From: JANXZS01 sp963797255
GTDB taxonomy: Bacteria > Acidobacteriota > Terriglobia > Terriglobales > Acidobacteriaceae
Assembly (NCBI GenBank): GCA_963797255.1
Contig: CAWCOV010000030.1
Location: 744,001 to 808,000, forward strand
Length of the DNA stretch: 64,000 nt
Direction of reading: 5' to 3'
Both the position numbers and the translations under genes were made by a program. The notes under the pieces were generated by a model that made no database searches, was not told the origin of the DNA, and was given only the letters and a program-made list of their open reading frames with translations. This document shows, piece after piece, positions 16,401-24,943 of the stretch. Positions within the stretch are counted from its first letter, which is position 1; each line of letters starts with the position of its first letter.

Positions 16401-17876
16401 ATGAGTCAGTCAGAAGAAATTCGCATTCAGTATCAGGACGAGATTCCCCGCGGCGCGAGGATCAAGGTCATTGGCGTAGGCGGCGGTGGCGGAAACGCGG
16501 TCAATCGCATGATCGCGGCAAAGGTGGAGGGCGTGGAATTCATCGTTGCCAACACCGACGTCCAAGCACTGCAGCTCTCGCAGGCCCCCGTAAAACTGCA
16601 GCTTGGCGTCAAGCTTACCAGCGGCCTTGGAGCAGGGGCGAATCCCGATGTGGGCCGTCGCGCTGCATTGGAAGATTCTGACAAGATCATCGAAGCGCTC
16701 GAAGGCGCCGACATGGTTTTCGTGACCGCCGGCATGGGCGGAGGCACGGGAACGGGCGCGGCTCCTGTTATCGCATCATTGGCCAGCGAAATGGGCGCTC
16801 TCACGGTTGCCGTGATTACGCGGCCCTTCTCGTTCGAAGGCAAGCGCCGCCTGGCGCAGTCTGAGCGCGGCATGGAAGAACTCCTCGAAGCCGTCGATAC
16901 CATGATCGTGATTCCGAACGAAAAGCTGCTGGTGGTTGCCAAGGACGCCGGCTTCTTCGAATCGTTCCGAATTGCCGACGATGTTCTGCGGCAGGGCGTA
17001 CAGGGTATTTCGGACATCATCACCATCCCCGGAATCATCAACCGTGATTTCGCCGACGTGAAAACCACCATGTCCGGCATGGGTTATGCCGTCATGGGCA
17101 CCGCCATTGGCCGCGGCATGAACCGCGCAGTCGAAGCAGCACAAGCGGCTATGGCGTCTCCTCTGCTGGAAGCGGGCGCGATTGATGGGGCCAAGGGAAT
17201 TCTCATCAACATCAGCGGCTCCAGCAACCTCAAGCTGAGCGAAGTAAACGAAGCATCGACCCTGATTCAGAGCGCCGCGCACGAAGATGCCAACATCATC
17301 TTCGGAGCCGTTCTCGACGAGAAAATGGGAGATGACGTTAAGATCACCGTCATCGCCACCGGTTTCCGGCAGGACTGGCCGGGACGCCGTGGACGCCTGG
17401 GAAATATCCTCGAAACTGCGCCGTCCCCGGTACCGTATGTTCGGGTTGAACCGCGCCCGGTGACTGCAAAATTCATGTCGGAAGTAGCCGAGCATCGCGC
17501 CATTGCCGCGCCTGCCCCGGTGTATGAATCGAAAGAAAATTTCCATCGGGAAGAGCCAGTTGCTCCAAGCGCAAACCATTTTTTTCGTGAGGAGCAGTTC
17601 ACCGTCGATGCGGAAGAGACGGTGATGCACCCTGCTCATCCTGCCGATATTCATGTTGAACATGCCGTGGTTGCTGAGTCCCCGGAGCGTCGTCGCACAG
17701 AAGGATGGGCAGATGCGATGTCTGACCAGAAGGAGCATTTCGTTGACAATTCCGCGGTTGCCGTTGAGCGAGATCTGTATCCGCGGGAGACGCGGACGGT
17801 TTTTGCAGAGCCGGCTGCGGAAGAGGGACGCGATACGTTAGATATCCCTGCTTTTCTTCGCAGAGGAGGGCTGTAA
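16401..17876 (+). CDS. ftsZ: cell division protein FtsZ
   Basis: A 491-residue tubulin-like GTPase forming the Z ring. The N-terminal core has IKVIGVGGGGGNAVNRMI, the G box GMGGGTGTGAAPVIA and the T7 loop NRDFADVKTTM. After about residue 330 comes a long, probably disordered linker of roughly 140 residues, ending in the C-terminal peptide DIPAFLRRGGL that binds FtsA and other partners. The linker makes the protein longer than the common 380-400 residues. AGGAG precedes the start. It is the last gene of the murC-ftsZ run. Confidence 0.98.
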   Translation: MSQSEEIRIQYQDEIPRGARIKVIGVGGGGGNAVNRMIAAKVEGVEFIVANTDVQALQLSQAPVKLQLGVKLTSGLGAGANPDVGRRAALEDSDKIIEALEGADMVFVTAGMGGGTGTGAAPVIASLASEMGALTVAVITRPFSFEGKRRLAQSERGMEELLEAVDTMIVIPNEKLLVVAKDAGFFESFRIADDVLRQGVQGISDIITIPGIINRDFADVKTTMSGMGYAVMGTAIGRGMNRAVEAAQAAMASPLLEAGAIDGAKGILINISGSSNLKLSEVNEASTLIQSAAHEDANIIFGAVLDEKMGDDVKITVIATGFRQDWPGRRGRLGNILETAPSPVPYVRVEPRPVTAKFMSEVAEHRAIAAPAPVYESKENFHREEPVAPSANHFFREEQFTVDAEETVMHPAHPADIHVEHAVVAESPERRRTEGWADAMSDQKEHFVDNSAVAVERDLYPRETRTVFAEPAAEEGRDTLDIPAFLRRGGL

Positions 17877-17964
17877 TTCTGCGCTAAGTTGTTATATTGG
17901 TAAATGAAAGCCAAAAATCCAGACGATTTAGCTTGCAGTATTTATTTTTCTGACGTAACTGTAT

Positions 17965-18000
17965 TTCTCTCAGGAGTTTAGAGCTAAACTCCTGAGAGAA
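17965..18000. repeat. perfect 36-bp palindrome after ftsZ
   Basis: Two 17-base arms (TTCTCTCAGGAGTTTAG and its exact complement) flank a 2-base centre (AG). It begins 88 bp after the ftsZ stop and ends 133 bp before the next gene. No T tract follows on either strand, so a standard terminator is not obvious. The arms contain CAGGAG, a Shine-Dalgarno-like stretch that would be paired in RNA. Confidence 0.7.
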
Positions 18001-18133
18001 GGTGGAACTAGTGGGAACCTGGTTTGGTACGTAAATTCGTCCAATAAAGGCAGTTGTCCCATAAAAGTAGGATGTCCCCGGTTGTATCTGTGCGTACGAT
18101 CGATGCAGAGTACTGGGCTTCGGAGATCGACGA

Positions 18134-19396
18134 TTGATAAAGCAGATTAGTACCTTCGCTCTCGGTTTGCTCCTTTGCGGGACGCCGTCCGCATTGTTTG
18201 CGAACACCCATCACCCCACGACTCCGCATAAAAAGTCGACATCCGCCCAGGTCAAGGATTCGGCAGGCATTCAGAAGAAGATCACGCACCTGCAGCACAG
18301 CAGCCGCCCCGTCTCCACAACCACCAAGAAGAAGAAAAAGAGCAGTAGCGGGCATGTGCAGTACGCAAGCTATAAGGTCCGACGTCATCGTCGCAGCTAC
18401 GAGCATTTCACCGGCAATTCCTTCTCTGACAATGTAAGCAATGGCGACGTCACGCTTGGCGAGGATCCAGTAGTCCGCGCTGCAGCAGTTGAAGCGCTCG
18501 GCAACATGAATGGCACCGTGGTCGCGATCGATCCGAACAGTGGCCGCGTTCTCGCCATGGTGAATCAGAATCTCGCCTTGAGCAGCGGCGCCGAACCTTG
18601 CTCCACGATCAAGGTTTCCGTCGCGCTGGCAGCACTGCAGGAAGGCATCATCACCAAGGACACGCCGGTTAATCTCGGCGGTCACTACCATCTCGACCTG
18701 ACGGAAGCGCTGGCTCACTCCAACAATCTGTATTTCGAAACACTGGGACGGCAGCTCGGCTTCGAACGCGTTCGCCATTATGCCAATCAGTTCGGCCTCG
18801 GAGAGTTGGCCGGTTACAACATCCAGGGCGAGCAACTCGGCATTTATCCTGACCAGGAACTTCCTGCCAGCCAGGGTGGCGTTGGCCGCATGTGCTCGTT
18901 TGGCGAAGGCGTCTCCATGACTCCGCTGCAACTTGGCGCGCTGGTTTCAGCCATCGCGAACGGCGGAACGCTCTACTACCTGCAGCATCCAACCACGCCG
19001 GAAGAAGTCCTGATGTTTCAGCCGCGTGTGAAGCGCACCCTCGATATCGCCAAGATCATTCCTGAGATCCAGGACGGCATGCATGCAGCCGTGCAATATG
19101 GCACGGCGCGCTCACTCCGCGCCAACTTCAATCAATTTCCGGTGATGGGCAAGACGGGAACCTGCTCGAATCGCGGCACTCGTTATGGATGGTTTGCCTC
19201 CTACGCAGACACCCAGTACGGACGTATTGTGACGGTGTTCTTCCTCGAAGGCGGACGGCCGACATTCGGACCGAAAGCTGCGGAGTTGACCGGACTCTTC
19301 TATCGCAATCTGTGGGATCACAGCTACTTCGCAAGCAAGGTCCCAGCCATCGACAAGACAACCGTAGTGACTGAGGCTAACGGCATCACGGAGTAA
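18134..19396 (+). CDS. secreted penicillin-binding transpeptidase domain protein
   Basis: A 420-residue protein with the three serine-transpeptidase motifs: S157-T-I-K160, S196-N-N198 and K340-T-G. The family crosslinks peptidoglycan stems in the periplasm. The N-terminus is a signal peptide (FALGLLLCGTPSALFA) followed by about 80 Lys/Ser/Thr/His-rich residues, possibly disordered and wall-binding. The catalytic domain runs from about 120 to 395. The PBP dimerisation domain of class B PBPs is absent, so it is shorter than FtsI (about 600). The start is TTG 18134 with GGAG upstream; this choice is inferred. Its position right after ftsZ suggests a septal or regulatory wall role. A penicillin-sensor or class D-like fold is an alternative. 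Confidence 0.85.
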   Translation: MIKQISTFALGLLLCGTPSALFANTHHPTTPHKKSTSAQVKDSAGIQKKITHLQHSSRPVSTTTKKKKKSSSGHVQYASYKVRRHRRSYEHFTGNSFSDNVSNGDVTLGEDPVVRAAAVEALGNMNGTVVAIDPNSGRVLAMVNQNLALSSGAEPCSTIKVSVALAALQEGIITKDTPVNLGGHYHLDLTEALAHSNNLYFETLGRQLGFERVRHYANQFGLGELAGYNIQGEQLGIYPDQELPASQGGVGRMCSFGEGVSMTPLQLGALVSAIANGGTLYYLQHPTTPEEVLMFQPRVKRTLDIAKIIPEIQDGMHAAVQYGTARSLRANFNQFPVMGKTGTCSNRGTRYGWFASYADTQYGRIVTVFFLEGGRPTFGPKAAELTGLFYRNLWDHSYFASKVPAIDKTTVVTEANGITE

Positions 19397-19421
19397 CAGT
19401 ACACAGCACATTTAAGCAACG

Positions 19422-19451
19422 AAAATGCCCCCGCGAAAGCAGGGGCATTTT
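19422..19451. terminator. bidirectional Rho-independent terminator
   Basis: AAAATGCCCC (19422-19431) pairs with GGGGCATTTT (19442-19451) around a 10-base loop. T-rich sequence follows on the plus strand (TTTTGTTGTT) and the A-rich arm supplies Ts on the minus strand. It sits between the convergent PBP and exordium-like genes. Confidence 0.85.
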
Positions 19452-19492
19452 GTTGTTCAGCGGTGGATGAGTGATCGCAATGCTCGCCGCAT

Positions 19493-20416
19493 TTACTGGC
19501 CGGCGATGCAGCCTCTCTCACCTGTGCTGTTGGGATATCCGCTCCCATTCAGATAGGCCTTGTTGGACCATTCGCCCTGGATCTTCCACTGGGTTCCGTT
19601 GCTGAAGTTGACCAGAGGCACGTTGTAAGTCCAGGCACACTTGTCGCCGTTCTCTTCGCCGGAAGCGTCATACCATGCTCCGGGGGTGGCGGGATCAGTG
19701 CGCGCTTCGGACAACTCATGGCCACTCACATTGGACAATGCTGCCAAGCCCTGGGAGTGGAGTCCTGAGGTATCCTTTGGGTCGCAGCCCGCATCGCCAT
19801 CCAGCTTAAAGAAGAACGCAATCTGAACTGGCACGCCACGGCAACTACCCGCGCTATGCCACGCGCAGTAACCGGCATTTCCACGCGGAGTGTCGCTGTA
19901 AACCGCGTAATATCCGTTACCACTGGTATCAGGCGATGTGATTACCTTGCAGACTTCGGACAGGATCGCTGCGGTGCTTCCACCGCCCTGCGAAGCTGTG
20001 GCATCGATTACGTGCCCTTGGTAGGTAGTTACGGGTGTAACCACGCCGTTGGTCCCCGTGAATTCGTCCGAGGTTGCTGCATAGTTGGATCCGCCAAAGC
20101 CCGTGTACCAGGCGTCGATGCCGGTAATCTTATCTCCGGTGTATGTGGCCCAGCTGGTGCCCCAGAAGATGGCTTTGGTGGTCGCTGTCGGCATGATCTT
20201 GCCGCCATGGTACGTCATGTTGGGAGACTTCTTACCGCCCCTGACAGGCGCTTCGTGGAGCCGGGCATTGTGTTCAACACCGCGAGCCCAGTGAAAGCCC
20301 AGCATTGGCGGCTCGACGCCCCTGCCAGAAAGATCTTGGGTGGAAGAGCCGGGCCCTGCCTGTCCGTGTGCGAGCAAAGGCATGCAAACGATTGCTAGAA
20401 GCAATGACTTCTTCAT
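19493..20416 (-). CDS. secreted exordium-like protein (phosphate-induced protein 1 family resemblance)
   Basis: A 307-residue exported protein beginning at ATG 20416 with a signal peptide (KKSLLLAIVCMPLLAHGQ) and AAGGAAAAG upstream; an earlier ATG lacks these. The mature part shows features I associate with plant EXORDIUM/phosphate-induced protein 1 and its bacterial relatives: MTYHGGKIMPTATTKAIFWG, the segment YTGDKITGIDAWYTGFGG, and SGHELSEARTDPATPGAWYD followed by GEENGDKCAWTYNVP. The HELSE stretch resembles a zinc-protease-like motif but no activity is established. Several cysteines suggest disulfides. Function in bacteria unknown. It is encoded alone, with a set of short direct repeats just upstream. 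Confidence 0.75.
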   Translation of the reverse strand: MKKSLLLAIVCMPLLAHGQAGPGSSTQDLSGRGVEPPMLGFHWARGVEHNARLHEAPVRGGKKSPNMTYHGGKIMPTATTKAIFWGTSWATYTGDKITGIDAWYTGFGGSNYAATSDEFTGTNGVVTPVTTYQGHVIDATASQGGGSTAAILSEVCKVITSPDTSGNGYYAVYSDTPRGNAGYCAWHSAGSCRGVPVQIAFFFKLDGDAGCDPKDTSGLHSQGLAALSNVSGHELSEARTDPATPGAWYDASGEENGDKCAWTYNVPLVNFSNGTQWKIQGEWSNKAYLNGSGYPNSTGERGCIAGQ

Positions 20417-20467
20417 ATGAAACTTTTCCTTGGGCGAACGAGAGTGTTTGAACCGGAAGGCGTGAAA

Positions 20468-20521
20468 CAAAAAATTGCAAGCAATCCCTAACGCAAAAAT
20501 TACAAGTGCAAAAAATTACAA
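20468..20521. repeat. three copies of a CAAAAATTRCAA repeat upstream of the exordium-like gene
   Basis: Near-identical 13-14-base units lie at 20468-20480, 20493-20505 and 20508-20521 (minus-strand reading TTGYAATTTTTTG). They start about 50 bp upstream of the gene start, in a likely promoter region. A regulator binding array is possible; AT-rich drift is the alternative. Confidence 0.45.
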
Positions 20522-20743
20522 CTAATGCGCGAGTCTGATATGCGGGTGGGGAAGTGTCAACAGGATTCAGCGGAAGAGAGCGGATTCAGTGAAAGAAAAT
20601 GTCGGCTGACGAACGTTCTCAAAGACGACTTTTAGAGCTTTAGAACCATTGGTGTTCTTCTAGCGATCATTGGCATTACCAGTGGTCATCTCGCAACGAA
20701 ACTTTGGTTATTAGCTCCGCTTCGGTTTCAATTACCTTTTCCT

Positions 20744-21084
20744 TTATTTTGCCGGGGAAATAGGATTCGGTTTGAAGCCGATACTCACTTGAACGCATCC
20801 GGCGCCAATCTGGCTTTCATCCGCGTGCTTGCGGGCTTGCCAGCCGCTGTCATTCAGAAACCCCAACAGGGCGCTGCAGGAATCTTCGGAGTGATCGTCA
20901 TCGATGCATCGCAGAGAGCTTTGCAGAGATGTCTGAACCAGCACGCCATCAAAAAACTCGGCCCACATGCGCGGATCGGGCGATGCGCTGATGATTCGCC
21001 AGCCTGCAGCTTTCAAGGTTCAACCAGCTCATTCGCCGCGCGTGCTGCCTCGGCATCGGGCAAATAGCGCACCACGACGCCGAG
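20744..21084 (-). pseudogene. truncated, frameshifted gene remnant
   Basis: On the minus strand, 21084-21016 reads LGVVVRYLPDAEAARAAN and on to ELVEP, then stops. Shifting frame by one base at 21016 continues as LKAAGWRIISASPDP, then GFLNDSGWQARKHAD and VQVSIGFKPNP, to a stop at 20744. The joined stretch (about 113 residues) has protein-like composition throughout. A stop codon sits directly before the first residue (21087-21085), and the remaining N-terminus would have to lie inside the next gene. It looks like the C-terminal end of a lost protein. Parent family not recognised. A GTG at 21075 could start a short peptide only up to the frameshift. The other sequence between 20522 and 20743 shows no gene. 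Confidence 0.5.
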
Positions 21085-21105
21085 TCACGATAGGATGCTC
21101 TTGCA

Positions 21106-22701
21106 ATGAGAATTTTGACTGCAGCGGAAATGCGTGCAACAGATCTTCGCACCAGCGAGGAGTTCGGCGTAAATTCTCTTACGTTAATGGAGAACGCGGG
21201 CACGGCGGTCGCACGCTTTGTACTTCACGAGTATCCGCGGCGACAACGCATCGGAATCTTATGCGGGCGGGGAAACAATGGCGGCGATGGGTTCGTAGCG
21301 GCCCGCGTTTTGAGCAAAGCTGGCCGCGAAGTGAAAGTGCTGTTGTTGGGAGAGCCCACCGACGTTTCCGGCGATGCCGCTGAGATGTTGAAGCGGATGG
21401 ATTTTTCTCCGATGCTTCTTCGTAACGCCGCAGATTTCGACACGCCCGACGTCGTTAGCTTCTTCAACGATTCTGATTTGTTTCTTGATGCGGTGGTCGG
21501 AACCGGATTCAAGCCGCCGTTGCGCGGCGTGGCAATGGACGTTCGCGATAGATTGGCTAAGATTTCTGCGCCCATTGTTGCCATCGATCTCCCCAGTGGA
21601 TGGGACGCGGATTCTCGCACACCCGATGCACCGGACGCATTTCGCGCCGATGCAGTTGTCACTTTCACCGCTCCAAAGCTCGCTCATGTTTTTGGGAACA
21701 TGACACGTGGTCCAATCGTCGTGGCAGACATCGGCTCTCCAGATGAAGCTGTGCAACCTTCAACCGGGCTCACATGGGCGGGTAGTTCTAAAAGCATCGC
21801 GGACAAGCCTCGGCCAGTCGACAGCAATAAAGGAAAGTACGGCCACGTCCTGGTGATTGGGGGAAGTCGCGGCAAAGCCGGCGCTCCCGCAATGGCCTCG
21901 ATGGCCGCGTTGCGGTCGGGAGCAGGGTTGGTGACTGCGGCGATTCCAGCATCGATTCTCTCCACCATCGCTCAGTTCGTGCCCGAGTTGATGGCTGTTC
22001 CACTCGAAGAAGGCAAGCACGGTGAATTGACCGCCCGAAATCTTGAAGCAGGAATTCTTCAGCCTCTGCTCGAGCGCAAGACGGTGATTGCTCTCGGCCC
22101 CGGTCTTGGTCAGGAACCGCAGACTGTTGAGTTCGTAACCGGACTGATGCGGGAGACAAACCTCCCCATGGTGATCGATGCCGACGCACTGAATATTTTT
22201 TCCAATCGCCACCTCGATCTGCTGGACGGCCGCGATCGCACCATCGTCCTTACGCCACATCCCGGCGAAATGGCTCGCCTAGTGAACCAGAGTATTTCCG
22301 AGGTGCAGGCGAACCGGGAGAAGATCGCGCGCGATTTCGCCTCTCGTCACTCCGTCATTCTTGTCCTGAAGGGTTGGAGGACACTGATCGCGCACCCCGG
22401 CGGCGAGATTGCTGTGAATACCACCGGGAATCCCGGAATGGCCAAGGGGGGAAGTGGAGATATCCTGACCGGCATCGTCGCCGCTCTGCTGGCCCAATAC
22501 CCAGATGATGTTGAAGATGCGGTTAACGCCGCCGTGTATTTGCATGGGCTGTCCGCCGATTTGGCCTTACTTCAACAGAATGAGCACACACTTCTAGCCA
22601 CCGACACCGTAGCTCAACTTTTTCGCGCTTTTCGCTTCCGTCAAAAGGATCAGGACGGGTATCTTTACTTGCAGGGCCTCGGACGGGAAAATTTGGAGTA
22701 G
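21106..22701 (+). CDS. nnr: bifunctional NAD(P)H-hydrate epimerase / ADP-dependent dehydratase
   Basis: A 531-residue fusion that repairs damaged NAD(P)H hydrates in the cytoplasm. The N-terminal YjeF/NnrE epimerase domain (about 1-215) has LTLMENAG, LCGRGNNGGDGFVAARVL and VAIDLPSGWDADS. The C-terminal NnrD dehydratase, a ribokinase-like fold (about 235-515), has GKYGHVLVIGGSRGKAGAPA, VLTPHPGEMARL and GNPGMAKGGSGDILTGIVAALL. Both halves look intact. The next gene, tsaE, starts 2 bp after its stop; this nnr-tsaE pairing is common in bacteria. Confidence 0.96.
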   Translation: MRILTAAEMRATDLRTSEEFGVNSLTLMENAGTAVARFVLHEYPRRQRIGILCGRGNNGGDGFVAARVLSKAGREVKVLLLGEPTDVSGDAAEMLKRMDFSPMLLRNAADFDTPDVVSFFNDSDLFLDAVVGTGFKPPLRGVAMDVRDRLAKISAPIVAIDLPSGWDADSRTPDAPDAFRADAVVTFTAPKLAHVFGNMTRGPIVVADIGSPDEAVQPSTGLTWAGSSKSIADKPRPVDSNKGKYGHVLVIGGSRGKAGAPAMASMAALRSGAGLVTAAIPASILSTIAQFVPELMAVPLEEGKHGELTARNLEAGILQPLLERKTVIALGPGLGQEPQTVEFVTGLMRETNLPMVIDADALNIFSNRHLDLLDGRDRTIVLTPHPGEMARLVNQSISEVQANREKIARDFASRHSVILVLKGWRTLIAHPGGEIAVNTTGNPGMAKGGSGDILTGIVAALLAQYPDDVEDAVNAAVYLHGLSADLALLQQNEHTLLATDTVAQLFRAFRFRQKDQDGYLYLQGLGRENLE

Positions 22702-22703
22702 TC

Positions 22704-23168
22704 ATGGCGGAAGTCGCAGACGCGAAGGTGTATCAATTTGAGTCGAGCAGCAGCGCGGACACGATCAACGTCGGTCGTGAGCTGGCGAAATTGCTCGAGC
22801 CGCCAAAATTCCTGATCCTCAAAGGCAATTTGGGCACTGGGAAGACTACGCTCGTGAAGGGTGTTGCCCAGGCTTTGGATGCGGCGGATCCCGACGAAGT
22901 CACTAGCCCGACGTTCACGCTTATCCACGAGTACGAGGGCACGCGAAACGGCAAGCCTGTCCTGCTTTATCATCTCGATCTCTATCGCATTGAAGGCGAG
23001 CGGCAACTGGAAACACTCGGCCTCGATGACATCAATTCGCCAGACAGCATCGTGCTGGTTGAGTGGGGCGAAAAATTCAAAAGCGTTATGAAGCGCAGCA
23101 ATGGCGAGATACGCCTTGAAGCTACCGGGGGAGATACCCGTAAGATCACCGTCACGCTCAAGGACTAG
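22704..23168 (+). CDS. tsaE: tRNA threonylcarbamoyladenosine biosynthesis ATPase TsaE
   Basis: A 154-residue P-loop ATPase needed with TsaB, TsaC and TsaD for the t6A modification of ANN-decoding tRNAs. Walker A is LKGNLGTGKTTLVKG at about residues 38-52. The family motifs VTSPTFTLIHEYEG, LYHLDLYRI and IVLVEWGEKF are present. The length is typical. It is co-transcribed with nnr (2-bp gap) and followed by a terminator. The partner gene tsaB is in this window at 42323, but frameshifted. Confidence 0.95.
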   Translation: MAEVADAKVYQFESSSSADTINVGRELAKLLEPPKFLILKGNLGTGKTTLVKGVAQALDAADPDEVTSPTFTLIHEYEGTRNGKPVLLYHLDLYRIEGERQLETLGLDDINSPDSIVLVEWGEKFKSVMKRSNGEIRLEATGGDTRKITVTLKD

Positions 23169-23196
23169 CAAAACTTCAGTTCGAAGCAAGCAAACG

Positions 23197-23228
23197 AAAA
23201 AGGCGGCCATCGAAATGGTCGCCTTTTT
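23197..23228. terminator. bidirectional Rho-independent terminator
   Basis: AAAAAGGCGGCCAT (23197-23210) pairs with ATGGTCGCCTTTTT (23215-23228) around a CGAA loop with one G-T wobble. T tracts follow on both strands. It separates the convergent tsaE and fabI genes. Confidence 0.9.
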
Positions 23229-23255
23229 AAGTTTTTAGCATCAATGTTGTTGACG

Positions 23256-24023
23256 CTAGAAGCCCATGATGTTGTAACCGCAGTCGACGTAAATCGTCTC
23301 TCCGGTAATTGCCGCCGACATATCCGACGCCAGGAATAGCGCTGTATCGCCTACTTCGGGCTGCTCCACGTTGCGCTTGAGCGGCGAGCGGTCAGCGTGC
23401 AGGCGCAACATGTCGCCCAGTCCGCCAATGCCACGGGCGGCCAATGTCTTGATCGGTCCGGCAGATATCGCATTTACTCGAATGTTGTGTTTGCCGAGAT
23501 CGTAAGCCAGATAGCGCACCGTAGACTCGAGAGCGGCCTTGGCCACGCCCATCACGTTGTAGTTCTGCATCACCTTTTCGGCGCCAAGGAAGGTCATCGT
23601 CATGATGCTGCCGCCGTCTGTCATAAGCGGAAATGCTGCGCGGCTTACGGCAATCAGCGAGTAGACGCTCACATCGTGCGCAATGCGGAAGCCTTCGCGG
23701 GAAGTGTAAATGAAGTCATTCTTCAGGTCGTCTGCCATGGCATAGGCCACACTGTGGACCACCACATCGAGCTTTCCGTAGCGTTCCTTGAGCGTCGCAA
23801 ACAGCTTGTCAATATCGGCATCTACTGAAACGTCACACTGGAAGGCCTGTGCTCCCGGCAACTCGGCCACAAGTTCTTCCGCGTCTGGGCGAAGCCGGTC
23901 GTTTTGATACGTAATCGCGAGTTGTGCGCCAGAGGCGTGCAGCTTTTGTGCGATCGCCCATGCGATGCTTCGTTTATTCGCCAGCCCGAAGACGACCGCA
24001 GTTCGTCCCTGGAGATTGATCAT
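23256..24023 (-). CDS. fabI: enoyl-[acyl-carrier-protein] reductase (NADH)
   Basis: A 255-residue short-chain reductase performing the last step of each fatty-acid elongation cycle. It has the FabI-type nucleotide site GLANKRSIAWAIAQ near the N-terminus, the segment VVHSVAYAMADDL, and the catalytic Tyr/Lys in YNVMGVAKAALE, followed by IRVNAISAGPIKTLAARGI. The C-terminal residues YVDCGYNIMGF match the family end. Cytoplasmic; the usual target of triclosan-type inhibitors. It is monocistronic, divergent from nothing obvious and terminated by the shared hairpin downstream. Confidence 0.96.
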   Translation of the reverse strand: MINLQGRTAVVFGLANKRSIAWAIAQKLHASGAQLAITYQNDRLRPDAEELVAELPGAQAFQCDVSVDADIDKLFATLKERYGKLDVVVHSVAYAMADDLKNDFIYTSREGFRIAHDVSVYSLIAVSRAAFPLMTDGGSIMTMTFLGAEKVMQNYNVMGVAKAALESTVRYLAYDLGKHNIRVNAISAGPIKTLAARGIGGLGDMLRLHADRSPLKRNVEQPEVGDTALFLASDMSAAITGETIYVDCGYNIMGF

Positions 24024-24103
24024 TCCGTTGGAACTCCTTCACTTGCAAGCAATGTCAGTCTGCGCGGCGCCAAATTGCCTCACACGCGCAATGTCTAAGA
24101 ATA

Positions 24104-24943
24104 TCAGCCGCCGAGGTCAACCAGATGAACCTCTTCAATGGTTTGGCCCAGAAATACGCCTCCGAGGCGTCGGAATTTGTCCACCGAGTCCGTCGCAAAG
24201 AAGCGAGTGGTCGCCGGGACCGCCTCGGGTGGGGAAACGATGCCGAGTTCTTTAAGTCTGCTTGAGACTTCGAGTGCCGTCGCCTCAGCAGAATCGATCA
24301 CGTTCCAGGCGACTGTCCGTTCAATCACCTGCCGGAGCAGGGGATAGTGGGTGCAGCCCAGTACAAGCGTGTCAGGCGAGAGCGCGGCTTGCTCGGCTTC
24401 GCTCGCCAAGTCTGCAAGATATATTCGCACCACTTCAGCCGTCACGGGATGCTCAATCCAACCTTCTTCCACCAGTGGAACCAGCAGGGGACAGGCCTTT
24501 TCCAACGCCCGCAGTTGGAGTTGCTTGCAGGCTGTGGCATACGCGTGGCTCGCGACGGTGGCTTCTGTCCCGATCACCAGCACGTCGCCGCTCTTGCTGC
24601 TGCGCCGGGCATGGCTGGTGCCGGTTTCAATTACTCCCAATACCGGAACAGGGACGGCCGCTCGAATTTCGTCTAGCGCAAGCGCACTTGCCGTGTTGCA
24701 GGCGATTACAAGGAACTCCGCGCCTTGCTCGTGCAAAAAGCGCGCGCTTGAGACGGCGTAACGCGCGATTGTGGCCTGTGACTTTGAGCCATAGGGGAGC
24801 CGGGCAGTATCTCCAAGGTAGGTGTATTGCGCGCCGGGGACACTGGGCAGCAGGGCGCGAAGGACCGTAAGCCCGCCCACGCCAGAGTCAAAGACTCCAA
24901 TGCGAGGCCCCGTTGAGGAGCTTGCTTTTTGAGTTTCCGGCAT
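24104..24943 (-). CDS. murI: glutamate racemase
   Basis: A 279-residue racemase that supplies D-glutamate for peptidoglycan. It has the family entry IGVFDSGVGGLTVLRALL and LGDTARLPYGSKS. The two catalytic cysteines lie in VIACNTASALA and LGCTHYPLL, with the second-half motif GCTHYPLLRQVIER. The length is usual. The ATG shares one base with the stop of the upstream GerMN gene (TAATG), so the two are translationally coupled. The operon (DUF1015 protein, amidase, GerMN protein, MurI) groups wall-related functions. Confidence 0.96.
   Translation of the reverse strand: MPETQKASSSTGPRIGVFDSGVGGLTVLRALLPSVPGAQYTYLGDTARLPYGSKSQATIARYAVSSARFLHEQGAEFLVIACNTASALALDEIRAAVPVPVLGVIETGTSHARRSSKSGDVLVIGTEATVASHAYATACKQLQLRALEKACPLLVPLVEEGWIEHPVTAEVVRIYLADLASEAEQAALSPDTLVLGCTHYPLLRQVIERTVAWNVIDSAEATALEVSSRLKELGIVSPPEAVPATTRFFATDSVDKFRRLGGVFLGQTIEEVHLVDLGG

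Noticed and set aside
16776..17738. A 320-codon frame antisense to ftsZ
   Set aside because: It lies entirely within ftsZ, with no ribosome binding site and no protein-like features.
18008..18931. A 307-codon frame antisense to the PBP gene
   Set aside because: The plus-strand gene has all three transpeptidase motifs. The antisense frame would also cover the palindrome region without any start signal.
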